34,185 nucleotides of DNA, taken from NCBI GenBank assembly GCA_030373045.1, contig JAUCPW010000049.1, positions 1 through 34,185 on the forward strand. The letters run 5' to 3'. Shown in pieces: positions 28,737 to 34,185 of this stretch. The DNA is from Candidatus Fermentibacter sp. GTDB taxonomy: Bacteria; Fermentibacterota; Fermentibacteria; Fermentibacterales; Fermentibacteraceae. The notes beneath the pieces are model-generated. The model was not told the DNA's origin. It saw only the letters and a list, made by a program, of their open reading frames with translations, and did not search any database. The position numbers and the translations under genes were made by a program. How positions within the stretch are numbered: the first letter of the stretch is position 1; every line of letters starts with the position of its first letter.

Positions 28737-30431
28737 CTACTTGAGCAGGCGCATCCTCCTGAACTTGTCCACGAAGGTGAACAGGAGTTCGTTGTCCGGA
28801 TGCTTCTCGAGGCCCTCGGCGGCTATCGCAGCCGCGTTGGGCAACGCGTTCAGGGATATCTGCTCGCGGACCCTGCGGATGTACTCCTCCGCCCCGTCCT
28901 GGAGGGCGGGTCTGGAGGCTGCAGCAGCCGCCTGAGCCGCCGGCTGCGCCCTGGTCTGGGGAGCAGCCCCGGCGGGGACGGGGGACTTCTCGAGCGCGGA
29001 GATCAGGTCTTCCAGCCCGGCGGCCTGCGGCATGAGAGCGAACGCCTCGCGAGCCGACGCGAACGCCTCCTGCGGCAATCCTGCCGCCAGTTTCCGCTCT
29101 CCGAGCCGGACCAGGTTCTCGGCCTTCATCCTCCGCTGGAGAGCGCCGATACGGGCCCTGACCTCCGGATCTTCGGGAGCCCCGGCCTTTGCCTTCTTCA
29201 GGAAGCCGACGGCTCCGGCCTCGTCTCCCGCGGCGAGAGCCCTCTCGGCTGATTCGAAGAATTCTCTGACACTCTGAGGAACAGGCACGCTTGTCCTTTC
29301 TCCGGCCTCGGGGGCCGCTTCGGCCCTTCGGGCGGGCGATGGGGCCGGAACCTCGCCGGGTACGGCCTGTCTGGCTATGGACCGGGATGATATGCCTGAA
29401 GCGGGCCTGGATGGCGCAGGCCTGACCGGCTGGGGGGGTGCGGGTGCCGCGCGGTGACCTTCTGATGCCGCCTTCTGTGCGGGCTTCACCGCCTTTTCGG
29501 TCTCGGGCCTGGCAGTACTCTCGCTCTTGTGCTCGCGATTCTCGAGTGGAGGGGTCACGAGGGGTTTCGTCGGATCGAACCCCGGATCGACAGTGCGCCT
29601 TGTGCTCTCGGGTGCGATGATCGGGGCGGGTTCGCGGGACGCCCGGGGCTGGGGCGCGATGGATGTCCGGGCCTCCCTGACGGGTCTGATCGGGGATGCA
29701 GCCGGATCGGGCCTGCCTTCCTTCGCAGTCTGGGTCTCGCGTGCCTCTCTGGCTTCGCGCGCCGCCTTCAGTTCGCGAGCCGTCCGGGCCTCCCGGGCGA
29801 GCTTCGCCTCACGTGCCGCCTGGGCTTCGCGTGCCGCCCTGGCTTCCTCGGCTTCCCGGGCTTCGCGTTCGATTCTGGCATCTTCGGCGGCCCTGGCTTC
29901 ACGTGCGGCCCTGGCCTCCCTGGCCGCCTTCGCCTCCCGGGCGGCTTTCGCCTCCCTGGCGGCCCGGGCTTCGCGAGCGGCCCTGGCCTCCTCGGCTTCC
30001 CTGGCCTCGCGAGCAATCCTGGCTTCTTCGGCCGCCCTGGCCTCACGGGCGGCCTTCGCCTCCCTGGCTTCCCGGGCTTCGCGAGCGGCCCTGGCCTCCT
30101 CGGCTTCCCTGGCCTCGCGAGCAATCCTGGCTTCTTCGGCCGCCTTCGCCACACGTGCGGCCTTCGCCTCCCTGGCCGCCCGGGCCTCACGAGCGGCCCT
30201 GGCCTCCTCGGCGGCCTTCTCCGCCATCTTCACGGCCTCGGCGGCCTTCTCCTTCTCGAAGATCTGCTCTTTCTCGATCGCGAGGATCGCTTCGGTCACG
30301 GCGCTGCTTCCGGGGTCCATGGAGAGAGCCTTCTTGAGAATGACGAAGGCTTCGTCCCTGTTTCCCTTCTGCAGTTCGGCCTTGGCCTCCCGCACGAGCG
30401 AGGCCACCCTGGCCCTGTTCTCCGTAACCAT
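28737..30431 (-). CDS. TPR protein with a long charged Ala/Arg/Glu/Lys helix
   Basis: 564 residues from the ATG at 30431, which follows GGGGGGAAGC. Residues 1-45 form a TPR-like pair (VREAKAELQKGNRDEAFVILKKALSMDPGS). About 60-225 is a nearly uninterrupted run of EARAAREA-type units, predicted to be a single alpha helix or coiled coil. A Pro/Ala/Arg-rich disordered segment follows (about 230-370), and the C-terminus has more TPR-like repeats (FFESAERALAAGDEAGAVGFLKKAKAGAPEDP; RLGERKLAAGLPQEAFASAREAFALMP; and a last one near LEKHPDNELLFTF). No signal peptide is present, so it is probably cytosolic. It lies 31 bp after the radical SAM gene on the same strand. It looks like a rod joining two protein-binding ends. 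No enzymatic motif is visible. Confidence 0.8.
   Translation of the reverse strand: MVTENRARVASLVREAKAELQKGNRDEAFVILKKALSMDPGSSAVTEAILAIEKEQIFEKEKAAEAVKMAEKAAEEARAAREARAAREAKAARVAKAAEEARIAREAREAEEARAAREAREAREAKAAREARAAEEARIAREAREAEEARAAREARAAREAKAAREAKAAREARAAREARAAEDARIEREAREAEEARAAREAQAAREAKLAREARTARELKAAREAREARETQTAKEGRPDPAASPIRPVREARTSIAPQPRASREPAPIIAPESTRRTVDPGFDPTKPLVTPPLENREHKSESTARPETEKAVKPAQKAASEGHRAAPAPPQPVRPAPSRPASGISSRSIARQAVPGEVPAPSPARRAEAAPEAGERTSVPVPQSVREFFESAERALAAGDEAGAVGFLKKAKAGAPEDPEVRARIGALQRRMKAENLVRLGERKLAAGLPQEAFASAREAFALMPQAAGLEDLISALEKSPVPAGAAPQTRAQPAAQAAAAASRPALQDGAEEYIRRVREQISLNALPNAAAIAAEGLEKHPDNELLFTFVDKFRRMRLLK
29963..30144. repeat. 108-bp direct repeat within the charged-helix coding region
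   Basis: The segment 29963-30036 recurs at 30071-30144 with a 108-bp offset (36 codons), apparently identical over about 74 bp. The wider region 29,760-30,220 is low-complexity with many GCC/CGG/CTC triplets, reflecting the AAREA-type protein repeats. This indicates recent unit duplication in frame. Confidence 0.7.
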
Positions 30432-30462
30432 GCTTCCCCCCAGAGCTTGTTCCCGTCTCTTT

Positions 30463-31908
30463 CTATCGAACCCGCGGTTCCGGGTCAAGCCCCTTCGCGC
30501 GCCGCCCCGTCGTCGAGCCGATGACGGCCGCGAGATCCCTCGCCAGCCCGGCCGGACCCATGAGGAAGAGATGCCTCAGGATCAGCGCGGGTATCCTCGT
30601 GAAGGGTCGCCTCAGCAGATAGCCCAGTCCTATCCTGGCCTGCGCCCGTTTCCGGAGGTCGCGCAGCTCATCGTCCGACATGTCCGTGAGATTGACAAGA
30701 AGAGAGTCCGCGGCGTTCATGCTCTCGAGAAAGCGCTCGAGATCGCCGATCCTGCCATCCGCCAGCGCCCGGTCGAAGATCCTCGTCCCGGGATAGGGCG
30801 TGACGAAGAGCATCGGCGCGGTGATGTCGGCCTTCCTGCAGAACTCGACCGTCTCCTCCACCGTCTCCCGCGTCTCCCCGTACATCCCGATCATGAAGCT
30901 GCCCTCGGCGTGCATGCCCGCCTTCCGGGTCAGCCGCAGCGCCTTGAGGCACTGCTCCGGAGTGACTCTGCGATTCATCGTCTCGAGCATCCCGGCGCTC
31001 CCGGACTCGATCCCGTAGCTGATCCAGTAGCAGCCCGACCTCTTCATCTCGGAGAGCAGGTCCTCGTCCACGGTGTTGACCCGGCCGAGGCACGACCAGC
31101 GCAGACCGGGGAGTCTCTCCCTCATGAGCCTGCAGACTTCGAGCACGAAGGACCTGTCGCTCGTGAAGAGGTCGTCGGGGAAGCCCGTGTAGCGTATGCG
31201 GTATCTGCGCACAAGCTCCTCGATCTCCGCGACGATGGATTCGGGGCTGCGCCTCCTGACGCGCCGCCCGTAGATCCGGTAGCAGTAGACGCATTCGAAC
31301 GGGCAGCCCCTGCTGGCCACCACCTCCATGTGCCGGGTCGGCTTCCCCCTGTGATCGAGGCTGTGGATGTAGCTCTCGATCGGGAAGAGTTCCCAGGCAG
31401 GCCAGGGGAGAGCGTCCAGATCTCCTGCATGCTCCCGCTCCGGCGACAGGACGGTTTTTCCTTCCGGGGACAGGAATGCGAGCCCGGGTATCTCCCTCCA
31501 CTCCCCGCCCGACTCGACAGCCCGGGCCAGTTCGACGGCGGTCGTCTCGCCCTCTCCCCTGACCGCGGCATCAAGGCGGCATGACTCCAGATAGATGCCT
31601 GGCAGGGTGGTCGCTCCGCTGTTCCCGGCGATGAGAAAGGCGTCCGGGAGAGCCTCCCTGAGACGTCTGCCCAGTTCCCTGGCATACCTGAACCGGGTGA
31701 CCATCCCGCCTATGCCGATCATGCCGGGTTTCACGGCGGTGACCTGCGCGACGGCCGCATCCACGGAGAGGTCCGAGCCCTCCATGTCGACCACGGTGAC
31801 ATCGTGGCCGGCATTCCTCAGGGATGCAGCGACGTACGCCAGCCCGAACGGGAAGTACTTCGACCTCCTGCCGGAACCATAGGGCGGATAGACCAGGCAG
31901 ATCTTCAT
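30463..31908 (-). CDS. B12-binding-domain radical SAM protein
   Basis: 481 residues from the ATG at 31908, behind GGGGAGAGGGA. The N-terminal Rossmann-like cobalamin-binding domain (about 1-135) begins MKICLVYPPYG and includes YVAASLRNAGHDVTVVDMEG, the usual class B layout; the strict B12 His loop is not obvious. The radical SAM cluster is C202-x3-C206-x2-C209 in GCPFECVYCY, followed by the barrel with GIESGS and GMYGETRETVEETVEF. A helical C-terminal tail follows, with TDMSDDELRDLRKRAQARIGLGYLLRRPF. These enzymes methylate or rearrange carbon centres in lipids, antibiotics and cofactors (BchE/hopanoid HpnP-like branches); the substrate cannot be inferred. It is the upstream partner of the TPR gene. 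Confidence 0.9.
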   Translation of the reverse strand: MKICLVYPPYGSGRRSKYFPFGLAYVAASLRNAGHDVTVVDMEGSDLSVDAAVAQVTAVKPGMIGIGGMVTRFRYARELGRRLREALPDAFLIAGNSGATTLPGIYLESCRLDAAVRGEGETTAVELARAVESGGEWREIPGLAFLSPEGKTVLSPEREHAGDLDALPWPAWELFPIESYIHSLDHRGKPTRHMEVVASRGCPFECVYCYRIYGRRVRRRSPESIVAEIEELVRRYRIRYTGFPDDLFTSDRSFVLEVCRLMRERLPGLRWSCLGRVNTVDEDLLSEMKRSGCYWISYGIESGSAGMLETMNRRVTPEQCLKALRLTRKAGMHAEGSFMIGMYGETRETVEETVEFCRKADITAPMLFVTPYPGTRIFDRALADGRIGDLERFLESMNAADSLLVNLTDMSDDELRDLRKRAQARIGLGYLLRRPFTRIPALILRHLFLMGPAGLARDLAAVIGSTTGRRAKGLDPEPRVR

Positions 31909-32123
31909 TCCCTCTCCCCGGGAGCATGGCTGTGGACAAGGTCGCTTCCGTCGTCGGCAAACGCGCATCCGCGCCAGTATAGCCTTGCATGGCCCAGCGG
32001 GCAACGAACCCCCGGCTCCGATCCACTGGCACGAATCCGCGCGTATCGGCATGTTACATGGCTGCCTGAAGGCGCGATCGTATTTCGTATCCGAAAACAC
32101 GCTAAGCAGATGGAGTCTTCCCC

Positions 32124-33860
32124 ATGTTCAAGAAGCTGTTCTCGCACGGCGGCCCGAAGATGGCTCCGCGCAGCAGAGGGCCGGTCGGCCTCATAGACCT
32201 CTCGCTCCGCGACGGGCAGCAGTCCCTCCTCGCCACCCGCATGTCGACCCCCCAGGTGCTCGAGACCATGCCCCTGATACTCGACTGCGGCGTGAAGCTG
32301 ATGGAGGTGTGGGGCGGGGCAACGCTCGACAGCGCGATGAGGTTCCTCGACGAGAACCCGTTCGACCGCCTCCACAGGATGTCGGAGCTCGCGAAGCCCT
32401 ACTCGTGCGGCCTCAGGACTCTTTCCAGGGGGCAGAACCTGTTCGGGTACGACCCGTATCCCGACGACATCGTCAGCGACTTCAACAGCGAGGCGGTCCG
32501 CTCCGGGACCACCGTGATGCGGATCTTCGACGCCCTCAACTACATCCCCAACTACATGGCCGCCCTGGAGGGCGTCCGGAAGGCGGGGGGCTCCTTCGAC
32601 GGCGCGGTCTGCTACACGAACGGACCTCTTTACAAGACATCGTATTTCGTCGACAAGGCCCTCGAGCTGGAGGCCGCGGGCGCCGACATGGTCTCGGACA
32701 AGGACATGGCCGGCCTGAAGGATCCCGTCCAGGCCTGGGAATACTACACAGCGCTGAAGGAGAGGCTCGGGGTCCCCGTCGTGAGCCACACCCACTGCAC
32801 GCCCGGCTACGGCCACATGAGCGCGGTCATAGCACTGCTCGCCGGGATCGATTCGATCGACGTATGCTTCCTGCCCTTCGCAGGCGGCTCGTCGCATCCC
32901 TCCATCGAGATCGTCTCCCTCTTCGCCGACCTCCTGGGGATCGACACGGGGCTCGCCCTCGACGAAGTCAGGCTCGGCAGGGTCCATGCCGCTCTGACCG
33001 GGGTGATCGAGGAATGCGAGAAGAAGTTCGCGCTCCAGGTGCACAGGTCGGTCTGGCCCGGCCGCGATGTCCTCGAACCGCTCGCCGTGAAGACTCTGGA
33101 CCTGCTCGCGGAGGGCCGCATCGTGCAGGCCCTCGAGACCGTCCACAGGATGGAGGCCGCATGCGGCTTCCCGCCTCCGAACGATGCGGTCAGGAAATCC
33201 CAGATACCCGGCGGCATGTACAGCAACTTCAAGAACCAGCTCGCGAAGGACGGCAAGAGCGACTACATGGACAGGGCCCTCGAGGCGGTGCAGGAGGTCA
33301 GGTCGAAGGCCGGCTGGGTCCCCCTGGTCACTCCCACGTCGCAGATCGTCGGGGTGAAGGCCTACTTCGTCGCGCTGGGCAAGGATGCGAATCCGGTCCA
33401 GTATGTGAACCTGATCGCGGGCTACTACGGGAAGACGCCGTTCCCGGTGGATCCCGGCTACCGTGAGCAGGTCTGCGGCTTCCGCGACGAGAGGGCCTAC
33501 GATTCCTCCCAGTTCCCGCGCGCGATCCCGACCCTCCCCGGCACATCCATACCCATCGCCGAGACGGAGCAGGAGAAGCTGCTCTACTACCTCTTCCCCG
33601 ACAGCTCCGGGAAGGCCTATCTCGAGAAGCTGAAGGGGACCGCCCATGCCGAGGACATGAAGGAGGCGGCGCAGAAGAGGGAGCGCGAGGAGCAGGCCAG
33701 GCTCAAGAAGCTGCGCGACGAGGCCATCCTCAACAGGTTCTCGGAATCGATGTGCGACCTGTCGGAGCACCTGTCGCAGGCGATGACGCTCCTCAGCACC
33801 GAGGAGGACCCCGCGACGAACATGCTCATCAAGGAAGCCGCGGAGTACACGGATATCTAG
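32124..33860 (+). CDS. oadA: Carboxyltransferase subunit of a biotin-dependent decarboxylase/carboxylase (OadA/PycB type)
   Basis: 578 residues. The metal-binding TIM barrel is recognisable: LIDLSLRDGQQSLLATRM, EVWGGATLDSAMRFL, LSRGQNLFGYDPYPDDIV, RIFDALNYIPNY, the carboxylatable Lys in VSDKDMAGL, and HTHCTPGYG with two metal-ligand His. IPGGMYSNFKNQL and VTPTSQIVGVKAYF follow in the conserved carboxyltransferase order. It transfers a carboxyl group between biotin and pyruvate/oxaloacetate. In place of a C-terminal biotinyl domain there is a charged helix (about 505-565) and no MKM motif, so the biotin carrier must be encoded elsewhere. The usual LRDAHQS has become LRDGQQS. The ATG 32124 has only a weak ATGGAG upstream. 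It could be part of oxaloacetate decarboxylase, pyruvate carboxylase B or a transcarboxylase. The stop abuts the hairpin array. Confidence 0.9.
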   Translation: MFKKLFSHGGPKMAPRSRGPVGLIDLSLRDGQQSLLATRMSTPQVLETMPLILDCGVKLMEVWGGATLDSAMRFLDENPFDRLHRMSELAKPYSCGLRTLSRGQNLFGYDPYPDDIVSDFNSEAVRSGTTVMRIFDALNYIPNYMAALEGVRKAGGSFDGAVCYTNGPLYKTSYFVDKALELEAAGADMVSDKDMAGLKDPVQAWEYYTALKERLGVPVVSHTHCTPGYGHMSAVIALLAGIDSIDVCFLPFAGGSSHPSIEIVSLFADLLGIDTGLALDEVRLGRVHAALTGVIEECEKKFALQVHRSVWPGRDVLEPLAVKTLDLLAEGRIVQALETVHRMEAACGFPPPNDAVRKSQIPGGMYSNFKNQLAKDGKSDYMDRALEAVQEVRSKAGWVPLVTPTSQIVGVKAYFVALGKDANPVQYVNLIAGYYGKTPFPVDPGYREQVCGFRDERAYDSSQFPRAIPTLPGTSIPIAETEQEKLLYYLFPDSSGKAYLEKLKGTAHAEDMKEAAQKREREEQARLKKLRDEAILNRFSESMCDLSEHLSQAMTLLSTEEDPATNMLIKEAAEYTDI

Positions 33861-34023
33861 CCGATTTCGCTCCGCGAAATCGGCGGGTAGCACTTCAGCA
33901 GTTTTCTGCGAAAACTGCGAATGTGCGTGCCCTGATCCGCCATCGGCGGATCAGGATGCTTGCATCGCGGCCGGCAAGTTCCGGCCGCCCTCAGGCGCTC
34001 TCGCGACTTTGCATCGCAAAGTC
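33861..34023. repeat. Array of five perfect hairpins with unrelated stems
   Basis: Stems and loops: 33861-33870/33874-33883 (10 bp, TCC); 33898-33906/33910-33918 (9 bp, TGC); 33931-33941/33945-33955 (11 bp, ATC); 33967-33974/33981-33988 (8 bp, 6-nt loop CAAGTT); 34005-34012/34016-34023 (8 bp, ATC). Centres are 34.5-36.5 bp apart. Linkers of 11-16 nt are unrelated except for a recurring GC-x-C/T flavour; one contains GATGCTTGCATC. No reading frame was supported. The array begins at the base after the oadA stop and may continue past the assembled sequence. Confidence 0.85.
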
Positions 34024-34067
34024 ACTGTCGCTTCCTTCTCGTCATCTCCGCAATGACACCGGGTTTC

Positions 34068-34185
<118 letters not shown>

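Noticed and set aside
33861-34023. CRISPR array or integron attC sites
   Set aside because: There is no conserved direct repeat, so it is not CRISPR; the stems lack the R/L box pairs and bulged bases of attC, and no cas or integrase gene is near.

Overview
This is a GC-rich (roughly two-thirds G+C by eye) chromosomal segment from a diderm bacterium, apparently one end of a metagenome or single-cell assembly contig. The outer membrane is inferred from three proteins with clean lipoboxes plus a fourth Cys-ended signal (HtrA), a small beta-barrel ending in Phe, a Wza-like SLBB export protein with a Wzz-like partner, and an HtrA protease. Arginine is often encoded by AGG in spite of the high GC, and several genes start with TTG, GTG or possibly CTG. 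The combination resembles uncultured Fibrobacterota-Chlorobi-Bacteroidota-type lineages (for example Fermentibacterota or Eisenbacteria), but no marker here fixes the phylum.

Layout. (1) 1-5.6 kb, envelope and secreted proteins: a 5'-truncated repeat protein with about 27-residue GxDxY units and a HEAT tail, two related lipoproteins, a beta-lactamase-fold protein without its catalytic residues, and a small outer-membrane barrel. These have good promoters and two strong hairpin terminators. (2) 5.7-9.2 kb: argF followed closely by SLBB and Wzz polysaccharide-export genes. (3) 9.1-13.1 kb, minus strand: an NtrC-type regulator, then eno-ftsB-rsgA. (4) 13.2-16.9 kb, plus strand: an M23 peptidase lipoprotein, a GT2 glycosyltransferase and a NodU-type carbamoyltransferase, tightly packed and probably a surface-glycan cassette. 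Sigma-54 activators lie on both sides; the distal one has a receiver that has lost its phosphorylation residues. (5) 18.4-22.4 kb: a hot-dog thioesterase and an RmlD-like reductase, convergent with uvrA. Three 84-bp tandem repeats lie directly upstream of uvrA. (6) 22.9-28.7 kb: a proteostasis operon hsp20-dnaK-grpE-dnaJ-htrA with stop/start overlaps, followed by an unlisted 59-residue membrane protein. (7) 28.7-31.9 kb, minus strand: a B12-binding radical SAM protein and a TPR protein with a long Ala/Arg/Glu/Lys helix. (8) 32.1-33.9 kb: a biotin-dependent carboxyltransferase subunit (OadA/PycB type) without a biotin domain.

The last 325 bases are the most unusual. Directly after the carboxyltransferase stop there are five perfect hairpins with unrelated stem sequences, mostly 3-nt loops, and a centre-to-centre spacing of about 35 bp. 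The array is cut off by Nextera adapter read-through and a poly-G run from 34068 to the end. Those 118 bases are a sequencing artefact and not part of the genome.

No tRNA, rRNA, CRISPR array, insertion sequence or prophage gene was found.
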